Source: CAYNEO01 sp964396245 (GTDB taxonomy: Bacteria > Zixibacteria > MSB-5A5 > GN15 > FEB-12). From it: DNA of 7,202 nt. Positions 1-5,335 of the stretch are shown here, one piece after another. The number at the start of each line of letters is the position of its first letter. The first letter of the stretch is position 1. The stretch is taken from NCBI GenBank assembly GCA_964396245.1, contig CAYNEO010000083.1, positions 1-7,202 on the forward strand. The letters are read 5' to 3'. The notes beneath the pieces are model-generated. The model had not been told where the DNA came from, did not search any database, and saw only the letters and a list, made by a program, of their open reading frames with translations. Made by a program: the position numbers and the translations under genes.

Positions 1-55
1 AACGCGTCGGCCTCCGGAGCCGGAAATTCAGGTTCGATTCCTGACGGGGGTACCA
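1..55 (+). tRNA. tRNA-Arg (CCG anticodon), 3' part only
   Basis: The 3' part of a tRNA; the acceptor 5' strand and most of the D arm lie before the window. A 5-bp anticodon stem (7-11 with 19-23, closed by a T-G pair) holds a 7-nt loop at 12-18 with U33 at 13, anticodon CCG at 14-16 and a purine at 17. CCG reads the arginine codon CGG. A 4-nt variable loop follows, then a T stem (28-32 with 40-44) around a TTCGATT loop. The acceptor 3' strand is 45-51, the discriminator is A52, and CCA is encoded at 53-55. Isotype is assigned from the anticodon alone. Confidence 0.9.
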
Positions 56-80
56 GTTTTGTCTCCGATTAAATCAAAAC

Positions 81-86
81 AGGAGG
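81..86 (+). promoter_or_regulatory. Shine-Dalgarno AGGAGG for the small gene at 93
   Basis: A perfect AGGAGG stands 6 nt before the ATA codon at 93, in the frame that encodes the small protein ending at 287. There is no ATG, GTG or TTG at the right distance in that frame, so this site is what points to the ATA as the start. Confidence 0.6.
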
Positions 87-92
87 GACCAC

Positions 93-287
93 ATAAAAGT
101 AGACATCGAGAAGTGGAATGAATACCTCAAGAAAAGGCACAACTCGCGGGAGCGAATAAGAATCGAATCGATTGATTTCCCAAAGACTGATGGTTCTTCT
201 GTCTTGGTCACACCCTTTGACCTAGTCAAGGAGCTGGATGAACTAGACCAAGATTTCCGGGAACTGTTCTATAGCTGGCTTGATTAG
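93..287 (+). CDS. Small hypothetical protein (about 64 aa), putative ATA start; paralogue of the gene at 349-567
   Basis: An open frame ending in TAG at 285-287 encodes about 64 residues. It contains KWNEYL near residue 9, TDGSSV and TPFDLV in the middle, and a C-terminal DFRELFYSWLD. It aligns without gaps to the protein encoded on the minus strand at 349-567 over roughly 58 residues (about one third identical by hand count: KW-EYL, DGS, V-PF, LD, F, LF, W). That similarity is the evidence that it is a real coding sequence. The start is unusual: AGGAGG at 81-86 is spaced 6 nt from ATA at 93, followed by AAA GTA. Either ATA is used, or an ATG has mutated to ATA and the gene is dying. The gene follows the tRNA by 37 nt and looks more A+T-rich than the genes downstream. 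The function is unknown; it is probably a soluble, helical, charged protein with no signal peptide or TM segment. Confidence 0.6.
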   Translation: MKVDIEKWNEYLKKRHNSRERIRIESIDFPKTDGSSVLVTPFDLVKELDELDQDFRELFYSWLD

Positions 288-348
288 CACACGTTGGCAG
301 AGACTATAGTTCGTACATCGGGGGCAGAAAAGTTTGTATTGCTCCCCC

Positions 349-567
349 CTACTCCCACCACGTCTTGAACAACCTCTCAAACTCCTCATCCAGCTTCTGA
401 CGCTTACGAATCAACTCAAAAGGTATCACGCTGATCGTACTCCCGTCAGCCTGCTCAACCTCGATTCGAGCCTCGTTTTCTTCTTTGCGAAGTTCCGCCA
501 GTCGTTCCAGGTACTCATCCCATTTGGCCTGATCTACTTTTCTCGGATCCAGACGTCGTTGTGACAT
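349..567 (-). CDS. Small hypothetical protein (72 aa) with KWDEYL motif
   Basis: A 72-residue, highly charged protein read on the minus strand from ATG at 567 to TAG at 349. A GGGGAG purine run lies 7 nt before the ATG on the minus strand and can serve as ribosome binding site. Visible elements are an N-terminal SQRRLDPRK, then KWDEYLERLAELRKEENEAR (likely helix), ADGSTISVIPFEL (likely short strand or turn) and a C-terminal KLDEEFERLFKTWWE helix. The protein encoded convergently at 93-287 is a clear relative with no gaps in the alignment, which confirms this strand over the overlapping plus-strand frame at 334-564. No catalytic motif, signal peptide or membrane segment is seen. The function is not recognised; size and composition would fit a small regulatory or binding protein. 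Confidence 0.75.
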   Translation of the reverse strand: MSQRRLDPRKVDQAKWDEYLERLAELRKEENEARIEVEQADGSTISVIPFELIRKRQKLDEEFERLFKTWWE

Positions 568-771
568 GCAATTCTCCCCGATCGTCTCAAATTCTGCGAT
601 TTGATTAGTGCCGCCCCCTAAGTCTCCACCCTGTGAGGCAAGCGTTGTCGAATATTGATAACAAGCATTCTACTCCCCCGCAACAAGAAATTTCCGGAAA
701 AATCGATCGGGAACTTCCTTCCTCCCGCCTTTCCGTGTTACCTTTCACCCGTGTTTCACGTCTTAAAAACG
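568..771. other. Intergenic region between divergent small gene and sigma factor gene
   Basis: No convincing coding frame is found here. It should hold the promoters for the minus-strand small gene and for the plus-strand sigma gene. The plus-strand frame is open back to a TTG at 655, but the translated stretch 655-771 does not resemble the N-terminus of an ECF sigma factor. Confidence 0.5.
710..740 (+). promoter_or_regulatory. Possible ECF-type autoregulatory promoter
   Basis: GGAACTT at 710-716 matches the classic -35 element of ECF (sigma-E-like) promoters. A CGTGTTA at 734-740, 17 nt further on, could be the -10 element. The predicted transcript would start about 25 nt before the sigma factor ATG at 772. 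ECF sigma genes commonly autoregulate through such a site. The -10 match is weak, so this is tentative. Confidence 0.35.
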
Positions 772-1347
772 ATGAACGAAGATAGGGACCTGTTCTGGAC
801 GCTCATCAAAGAAGAGCATCTCAGGGCCAGATCGTTCTGCCGGAAGCTCATGAGCAACCGCGACGACGGTGATGACCTGTACCAGGACTGCCTGGTAACA
901 GCTTTCACCGGATTCGACCGCCTGCGCGACCGAGCCGCCTTCCGGCCATGGCTCTACCGGATAATAGTCAACACGTTCAAAGACCATGTCCGGCGGCCCT
1001 GGTGGAAACGAATCGTCTCGCTGACCCCGGAAACCGCGGCGGCTCTGCCCGGCACGAACCCTGGCGCTCGATACACGGCCCGACGCCGACTGGAAATAGC
1101 TTTCCGGGCAATCTCCGCCGAGGAGCGGGCGATGATCACCCTGTTCGAACTCGAGGGATGGTCCGTCGCCCAACTGGCCGGGCTCCTCGGCAAGAGCGAA
1201 GCCAACGTGAAAGTACGGATGTCTCGCGCCCGGCGGAAAATGCGGAAAGCTCTGACCGGGTTCCTGGCGTCGGCCGAAGGAAAACTGATCGTGGAAACTC
1301 TGGAAAAGGATCGGATATGCGTTGCACCGAAGCCCGGCGAAAACTGA
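772..1347 (+). CDS. RNA polymerase sigma factor, ECF (sigma-70) family
   Basis: A 191-residue group 4 sigma factor of normal length for the family, which directs core RNA polymerase to a small regulon in response to an envelope or stress signal. Region 2 is at about residues 12-75. It includes DDGDDLYQDCLVTAF (31-45), matching the usual D-x-x-D-L-x-Q-[ED] pattern, and FRPWLYRIIVNTFKDHVRR (57-75), the -10 recognition helix with its conserved W-L-Y-R-I-x-x-N-x-x-x-D. Region 4 is at about 111-160: ISAEERAMITLFELEGWSVAQLAGLLG followed by the -35 binding helix with VKVRMSRARRKMRK. The start at ATG 772 was chosen because the family domain begins soon after it and the upstream extension to TTG 655 has no family resemblance. 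No strong Shine-Dalgarno sequence precedes the ATG. The 3' end overlaps the next gene by 31 nt, the usual sigma/anti-sigma pairing. Confidence 0.92.
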   Translation: MNEDRDLFWTLIKEEHLRARSFCRKLMSNRDDGDDLYQDCLVTAFTGFDRLRDRAAFRPWLYRIIVNTFKDHVRRPWWKRIVSLTPETAAALPGTNPGARYTARRRLEIAFRAISAEERAMITLFELEGWSVAQLAGLLGKSEANVKVRMSRARRKMRKALTGFLASAEGKLIVETLEKDRICVAPKPGEN

Positions 1348-2621
1348 TCGAGTCCTCACGGACCGGCAGATCAATCGCCTATGACAAAGAGCTGCTGGAC
1401 CACCTGAAGGACTGCCCGGCCTGCGCTCTCGAGGCCGAGGCGGCGCAAATACTCCGGCAGGACTTCACGACCCTCGCCCAACCGGATATCGAGGGCGGCC
1501 TCCCGCTTGAGGCGCTCAGGTCCCGGATCGAGGCACAGACGGCCCAAAACTCACACCAACACCAGACGGAGACACATATCATGGCGAAGATCACGGCTCA
1601 ATTCAAACGGCGCCCCCGGTTCAGCATCGGCATGGCCGCTATCGCTCTCGTAGTCTTGTTATCTGTTCTCATCCCCTTCAAATATCAGAAACCGGCCGGT
1701 TACGAGGTGGCTTTTGCCGCCGCCGACAAAGACCTGACAATGAATGAAGCCGGCGTGAAGGACTTTCTTGTCAAACTCGGCGCCGGCGATGCCCGGATCG
1801 ATCTCTCCGACTCAGGCACGACCAGCGTCCTGAAAATCAAGGACATAAAGTCTGTCCGGGAAGCCCGGGTAATCACTGCGGCCTTTGAAGAACTGCCGCA
1901 TATCGAGGTGTCACAGCAAATCACGCCCGTTTGGCAAGACGAATCCGGCACTATTGTCGAACTCACGGCAAACAAGATAGCCCTATTCCTCAACAAGGAA
2001 GAATCCAAGGAACAGTTGACGAAGCTCGTCCTGGAAAGACTCGGCGAGAACTACAATCCGCAGATTCTCTGGGTACGCGAGGGCGCCGATGGTTCTGCTG
2101 ACTCGATCATTCACGTCGATGCCGACTCGGCCACCTACCTCTTCATTCCCGAGGAGAGCACCGGTATCATCAGCCTCTCCGGCGATAGCGTCATCGAAAT
2201 ACGTGAGATTCCCCCTCAGAGCGGCGCCAGGCGTTTTCGGTTTATCCATGAGGACGGAACGGTCGACTACGGCGTCGTCGGACAGGACGGCTCCTTCCAG
2301 TCCGATGATTCGGCTGATAAAGAGGCCCCCGTCCAGCTTCCGGAAGGATTCGAGCTGTCCCAGAACTACCCGAATCCCTTCAACCCTACTACCCGAATTG
2401 ACTACAGCGTCCCTTCATCCGGACACGTGAAACTCGACATTCTCAATATCAACGGGCAGCTTGTCAGAACGCTCGTCGACGGGACCGTCAGTGCCGGTGC
2501 TCATACGGTTGAGTGGAACGCCACCGATGACAGCGGGGCGCCCGTGGCGTCCGGGGTCTACCTCTACCGCCTGACCGCCGGTGACATCTCACAAACGAAA
2601 AAAATGAGCTTCGTAAAGTAA
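1317..2621 (+). CDS. Membrane anti-sigma factor-like protein with zinc finger and C-terminal FlgD-like/T9SS-type sorting domain
   Basis: A 434-residue protein. ATG 1317 has AAGGA at 1305-1309 and lies inside the end of the sigma gene, so the pair is co-translated. Residues 3-36 form a ZAS/zf-HC2-type motif: C3, then HLKDCPAC (H29, C33, C36), which in this family binds the partner sigma in the cytoplasm. Residues 102-121 are one hydrophobic TM helix preceded by FKRRPR, predicting an N-in, C-out topology. Residues about 125-335 are an extracytoplasmic region of unknown fold. Residues 341-434 match the FlgD-Ig-like / Por-type sorting domain: LPEGFELSQNYPNPFNPTT, a beta-rich middle with INGQLVRTL, SGVYLYRL, and a terminal KKMSFVK. 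That tail is normally found on secreted or surface proteins, so joining it to an inner-membrane anti-sigma is odd. The zinc finger and context make anti-sigma activity likely; the role of the tail is unknown. Confidence 0.85.
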   Translation: MRCTEARRKLIESSRTGRSIAYDKELLDHLKDCPACALEAEAAQILRQDFTTLAQPDIEGGLPLEALRSRIEAQTAQNSHQHQTETHIMAKITAQFKRRPRFSIGMAAIALVVLLSVLIPFKYQKPAGYEVAFAAADKDLTMNEAGVKDFLVKLGAGDARIDLSDSGTTSVLKIKDIKSVREARVITAAFEELPHIEVSQQITPVWQDESGTIVELTANKIALFLNKEESKEQLTKLVLERLGENYNPQILWVREGADGSADSIIHVDADSATYLFIPEESTGIISLSGDSVIEIREIPPQSGARRFRFIHEDGTVDYGVVGQDGSFQSDDSADKEAPVQLPEGFELSQNYPNPFNPTTRIDYSVPSSGHVKLDILNINGQLVRTLVDGTVSAGAHTVEWNATDDSGAPVASGVYLYRLTAGDISQTKKMSFVK

Positions 2622-2645
2622 ACGAACATCATAGCTGCTTTTTCC

Positions 2646-2679
2646 ACCTCCGCCGGCTGCCGCTGACGGAGGTTTATTA
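2646..2679 (+). terminator. Rho-independent-like terminator after the anti-sigma gene
   Basis: CCTCCGCCGGC (2647-2657) pairs with GCTGACGGAGG (2662-2672) around a TGCC loop, with one C-A mismatch and one G-T pair. A TTTATTAT stretch follows. It lies 25 nt after the stop codon at 2621. The T-tract is short, so termination may be partial. Confidence 0.65.
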
Positions 2680-2684
2680 TGTGA

Positions 2685-2714
2685 TTGACAAATCGGGAGT
2701 AATGAGTCTATTTT
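2685..2714 (+). promoter_or_regulatory. Sigma-70-type promoter for the PRTase operon
   Basis: A perfect TTGACA (2685-2690) is followed after 18 nt by TATTTT (2709-2714; four of six consensus bases). It sits between the preceding terminator and the PRTase start and would give a 5' leader of about 45 nt. It suggests that the operon has its own housekeeping promoter rather than depending on the sigma factor encoded upstream. Confidence 0.6.
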
Positions 2715-2765
2715 ACCGAACGAACGAGTTGGTCACAAAGCCACCGAAAAATCAGGGGGAGCCTG

Positions 2766-3656
2766 ATGATATCGTCACTCAGTGCCGGCCGCATGCGGTT
2801 GAACTGGCACATCTTCAAAGAACAGCGACCCGGGGTGTGGATTCTGTCACTGTGTCCTCCCGTGTATGCTGACATATTCTCCCAGCAGGAACGCGAATTG
2901 ATGCACAAGGCCGATGGCTACTGGCGAGCGTCATCCAGCGGCCGCGCAAAATATCTCTTCCTCAAATCGCTCGACTCTCCGGAAATCAAAAACATCAAGC
3001 GTTTTCTCGAGGAGTACCGGCGATATGTCCTGATCGGAAAAAGCGAGTTTCTCTCGGACCATTTCGGAAACGATCTGAATTTCTGCATGGCCCTCGACTT
3101 CAATTTCGAGCGATCCGGGATCGGAGACCGAACATTGACCGGCCATCTCGTCTACCAGGCCAAGTATCGGTCGCGAGGCATGTCACGTAAGACTCGTCTG
3201 GCCATCCATTGCCTCGCCGATCAGCTCGCCCTCGGCGTGAAACGTCTGCCCCGCTCCGGACGGCTAATCGACTATTGCCTCAGCCATGTACCCGTTCCCC
3301 CGGACAAAACGTACGATCTGCCGAGCGAACTCTGTCGTCTCGTCGCGAACAGGTTGTCGGATACTCGTATCCTCCGGCGGAAAAATCCGGTCATCCAGGC
3401 ACGTCTACAATGTCCAAAACCTGCCTTCAAAGAACTATCCTGCGAAGAAAAGTTGCGTCACTGCCGGGAAATCATGACGCCCGGGAACGTATCTCTCTCA
3501 CACCCGGTATCCGGCTACGGCGTCATTGTCATCGACGATCTCTATCAGTCAGGCGTAACCATGTGGTCCTATGCCCGACTGCTGAAATCAGCAGGCGCCG
3601 CCGAAGTGCTCGGGTTGACATGCCAGAAATCAATACGCGATACGGACAACCTATGA
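2766..3656 (+). CDS. ComF-like phosphoribosyltransferase-domain protein, first gene of three-gene operon
   Basis: A 296-residue protein. Its C-terminal part shows a type I phosphoribosyltransferase PRPP-binding loop, VIVIDDLYQSGVTM (253-266: two acidic residues, then S-G-x-T), followed by an S-A-G-A helix. Upstream, LVYQAKYR (128-135) and SHVPVPPDKTYDLPSELCRLVANRL (173-197) resemble the K-Y and V-P-V-P segments of ComF/GntX-type PRTases. Unlike ComF, there is no N-terminal CxxC zinc finger; residues 1-120 are a different, unassigned region. ATG 2766 has a purine-rich GGGGAG at 2756-2761; ATG 2793 is an alternative without a ribosome binding site. The gene ends in an ATGA overlap with the DprA-like gene. 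Linked PRTase and DprA-like proteins are the pairing described for PsyrTA toxin-antitoxin modules, where the PRTase is the toxin; by analogy this could be a toxin or effector. The alternative is a role in DNA uptake or nucleotide salvage. Confidence 0.78.
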   Translation: MISSLSAGRMRLNWHIFKEQRPGVWILSLCPPVYADIFSQQERELMHKADGYWRASSSGRAKYLFLKSLDSPEIKNIKRFLEEYRRYVLIGKSEFLSDHFGNDLNFCMALDFNFERSGIGDRTLTGHLVYQAKYRSRGMSRKTRLAIHCLADQLALGVKRLPRSGRLIDYCLSHVPVPPDKTYDLPSELCRLVANRLSDTRILRRKNPVIQARLQCPKPAFKELSCEEKLRHCREIMTPGNVSLSHPVSGYGVIVIDDLYQSGVTMWSYARLLKSAGAAEVLGLTCQKSIRDTDNL

Positions 3657-4621
3657 GCAACGTAACCTCTCTCCTTCAACTTATGCAGGCACGTGGTCTG
3701 GGACCGCGTAAGCTCAATCGACTCCTGAGACGGCTGATAAACGAGACCTACTCCGTCACGGATTTTGTCGATGCCCCCATCAACCAGATGAAAGCGGAAT
3801 ATGGGCTCACCGGAGACATGGCTGCAGACATTGTTGGCGGACATCATGCTGCCAACGAACTTGCAGAACAACTTGAAATGCGGCAAATCACCGCCGTCTG
3901 GCTCGGATCAGATGAATATCCCGAACGCTTATTCCGGGTCCTGGGCGAAGCTGCGCCTCCCGTCCTCTTTGCGGCAGGAAACCGGGCACTGCTAAATGCC
4001 GCCTCCGTCGGCTTCGCCGGTACCAGAGACGCCGGCGAGGCCATATCCACTAAAATCCGGCGGATCGCCGGTGCTCTGGCAGGTCGACGGCTGAATATAG
4101 TCAGCGGCAACGCCCCGGGCATCGATGCCGTGGCCCATCAGGCCGCTCTGGCTGAAAACGGAACCACTACACTCGTCTTGCCAACAGGTATTTTGCACTT
4201 CAGCCCGAGGGGCCCTCTGGCAGATCTGATGACTCAGGACAGTTGCCTCGTGATCTCCGAATTTTTCCCCGGTACCGGTTGGGCGGTCCATAATGCCATG
4301 CAACGAAACTCGACCATTTGCGCTCTTTCCCGGGTCATGATCCTTGCCGGCGCCCGGGCCGCAGGCGGTACTCTGGCGGCGGGGAAAATGGCTCTCAAGC
4401 TCCGTATCCCGCTGTTTATCGTGGAAACAGAAGATGAAGAGGGCAGTTTTGAGGGGAATGACCTCCTGAAAAATCGCGGAGCCCGGCGCATATCCTCAAA
4501 TTCCGACTCAGATCTCGACCTCGCCGAACTTGTCGAAGCGATATCACGAGCGCCCCGCCACAAACCGGAAATATCGCTTTTCGACGAATCAGCCAACTCC
4601 TCGGCTGACTCGGACAGGTAA
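3653..4621 (+). CDS. DprA/Smf-like SLOG (Rossmann-fold) nucleotide-binding protein lacking the winged-helix domain
   Basis: A 322-residue protein starting at ATG 3653, overlapping the PRTase stop (ATGA). The frame is open upstream to 3209, but that part lies inside the PRTase gene. Residues 6-27 include GLGPRKLNRLL, a helix-hairpin-helix like the DprA N-terminal SAM-like region. The DprA Rossmann core follows: PPVLFAAGN (102-110), GFAGTRDAG (120-128, G-T-R), IVSGNAPGIDAVAH (149-162), LPTG (176-179), SEFFPG (202-207), RNSTICALS (218-226) and AGGTLAAGKMAL (237-248). DprA usually has S-G-x-A-R-G-I-D; here that Arg is replaced by Pro155. The core ends near 300 with a short acidic tail and no winged-helix domain. 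The protein therefore looks like a specialised nucleotide or nucleic-acid sensor rather than a transformation DprA. Beside a PRTase it resembles the antitoxin partner of PsyrTA-like pairs. Confidence 0.85.
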   Translation: MSNVTSLLQLMQARGLGPRKLNRLLRRLINETYSVTDFVDAPINQMKAEYGLTGDMAADIVGGHHAANELAEQLEMRQITAVWLGSDEYPERLFRVLGEAAPPVLFAAGNRALLNAASVGFAGTRDAGEAISTKIRRIAGALAGRRLNIVSGNAPGIDAVAHQAALAENGTTTLVLPTGILHFSPRGPLADLMTQDSCLVISEFFPGTGWAVHNAMQRNSTICALSRVMILAGARAAGGTLAAGKMALKLRIPLFIVETEDEEGSFEGNDLLKNRGARRISSNSDSDLDLAELVEAISRAPRHKPEISLFDESANSSADSDR

Positions 4622-5019
4622 TGTCCGCACCTCCTCCTATTGCCTCTTCTCTCGAGTTAATCTTTTCCCTTGATTTGCCGAAACCTAAGGTAGATACGCT
4701 TAATAATGTCTACTCCGAGGCTCATATGTCTGGTATGAAGGGCAGTGTAATCATAGAGAAACTCCGCAATCCCGAACTCCGACGCGAATGGGATAAGTAT
4801 GTCTATAAACTGGCTAAGTCCATCAAGAAATTGAACGAAGCCAAGCACAGCCTTCTGCAAGACCCGACCGGGCTCGAGTTTCTCGAGGCTGTCCTGGCTT
4901 TCACCGAGGCCCGCGACGAAGAGCGGAATTTCTTCTGGGACGCTTTTGTCGAGAATCGTTCGGTGTCCCAGAGACAGCTCGACGCCAGGAAAAAGGCGGC
5001 CAAATCACCTACAGCCTAG
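4621..5019 (+). CDS. Hypothetical helical protein, third gene of the PRTase/DprA-like operon
   Basis: A 132-residue protein of no family I recognise. ATG 4621 shares one base with the TAA stop of the DprA-like gene (TAATG), so translation is probably coupled; there is no clear separate ribosome binding site. ATG 4726 or 4735 could be later starts. Residues 1-25 are Pro/Ser-rich and weakly hydrophobic, not a convincing signal peptide. Residues 41-113 are charged and probably helical, with REWDKYVYKLAK (55-66), NEAKHSLLQD (72-81) and DEERNFFWDAFVE (99-111). The end, VSQRQLDARKKAAK (115-128), is basic. Parts of it look like the two small proteins at 93-287 and 349-567 (W-D-x-Y, N-E-A-K/R, S-Q-R-x-L-D-x-R-K). 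Operon position suggests a partner or regulator of the PRTase/DprA-like pair. The function is not known. Confidence 0.75.
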   Translation: MSAPPPIASSLELIFSLDLPKPKVDTLNNVYSEAHMSGMKGSVIIEKLRNPELRREWDKYVYKLAKSIKKLNEAKHSLLQDPTGLEFLEAVLAFTEARDEERNFFWDAFVENRSVSQRQLDARKKAAKSPTA

Positions 5020-5041
5020 TGAGACTGGGACATATACCCGA

Positions 5042-5080
5042 CCTCCTTTCGAGCAGAAAAGTGGGGCCTTTTTTTATTTT
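5042..5080 (+). terminator. Terminator of the three-gene operon
   Basis: CCTCCTTTC (5042-5050) can fold onto GAAAAGTGG (5056-5064) with two mismatches, followed by a run of seven T at 5069-5075 and then ATTTT. A separate perfect CCGGC-ATT-GCCGG hairpin follows at 5083-5095. It lies 23 nt after the stop at 5019. Confidence 0.6.
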
Positions 5081-5095
5081 ATCCGGCATTGCCGG

Positions 5096-5218
5096 CTTCG
5101 CCTGACCGTGAATCTTCTTCATCACCGCCCGGATTGGCCCTGCCTGACTGATTTTTCTCACTTCATCGAAAAGTTTTTGTTGCGTGATTTTACGCTCTCC
5201 GCGTAATTGTCAATACAC
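5096..5218. other. Intergenic stretch with no recognised gene
   Basis: Only short, low-quality frames cross this region, and none has family resemblance or a ribosome binding site. It must contain whatever promoter drives the element starting near 5219, but no convincing -35/-10 pair is visible. Confidence 0.4.
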
Positions 5219-5221
5219 GGG

Positions 5222-5235
5222 AAAGGAGGTGGTCC
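5222..5235 (+). promoter_or_regulatory. Extended Shine-Dalgarno sequence
   Basis: AAAGGAGGTGGTCC matches 13 of 14 positions of the full complement of the conserved 16S rRNA 3' end (AAAGGAGGTGATCC), and the one difference still allows a G-U pair. This is far longer than the site of any ordinary gene in this window. It is 4 nt before the TTG of an 11-codon mini-ORF at 5240-5275, measured from its end (10 nt from the AGGAGG core). Confidence 0.6.
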
Positions 5236-5239
5236 AATT

Positions 5240-5275
5240 TTGAAATATGACATACGTGAGGTGGCTGCTACTTAG
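5240..5275 (+). CDS. Possible leader mini-ORF (11 codons, MKYDIREVAAT)
   Basis: TTG at 5240 opens an 11-codon frame ending in TAG at 5273, encoding MKYDIREVAAT, directly after the extended ribosome binding site. It is followed at once by two competing hairpins and then a strong terminator, the usual arrangement of a leader peptide or a translated regulatory RNA. A second frame, ATG 5247 to TAA 5280 (MTYVRWLLLSC), overlaps it but is 17 nt from AGGAGG, too far for normal initiation. There is no run of one amino acid that would name the sensed substrate. Coding status is unproven. Confidence 0.35.
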   Translation: MKYDIREVAAT

Positions 5276-5335
5276 CTGCTAACCCGATGATTTTTATTGT
5301 TGGGTTACGCTGAGTAAATCCCAACAGTTCTACCG

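Noticed and set aside
1..55. tRNA-Arg 3' end as an integration site of a mobile island
   Set aside because: No second copy of the tRNA 3' end and no integrase or transposase is visible in the window.
334..564. Plus-strand frame over the minus-strand small gene
   Set aside because: The minus-strand product has a paralogue at 93-287, so that strand is the coding one.
655..771. N-terminal extension of the sigma factor to TTG 655
   Set aside because: The translated stretch does not resemble any ECF N-terminus and overlaps the likely promoter; ATG 772 fits the family length.
948..1316. Upstream extension of the anti-sigma reading frame inside the sigma gene
   Set aside because: It is the out-of-frame reading of the sigma gene; ATG 1317 with its ribosome binding site starts the zinc-finger domain.
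763..1374. 203-residue minus-strand frame opposite the sigma gene
   Set aside because: It is a shadow of a high-GC coding region; the composition is odd and no motif is seen, whereas the plus strand encodes a clear sigma factor.
3209..3652. Upstream extension of the DprA-like frame inside the PRTase gene
   Set aside because: It is an out-of-frame reading of the PRTase; the helix-hairpin-helix domain begins at ATG 3653.
5083..5095. CCGGC-ATT-GCCGG hairpin as a second terminator
   Set aside because: The stem is only 5 bp and no T-tract follows; the preceding hairpin plus T-run explains termination better.
4946..5206. 86-residue plus-strand frame across the operon terminator
   Set aside because: It overlaps the third operon gene out of frame, reads through a terminator and has no ribosome binding site.
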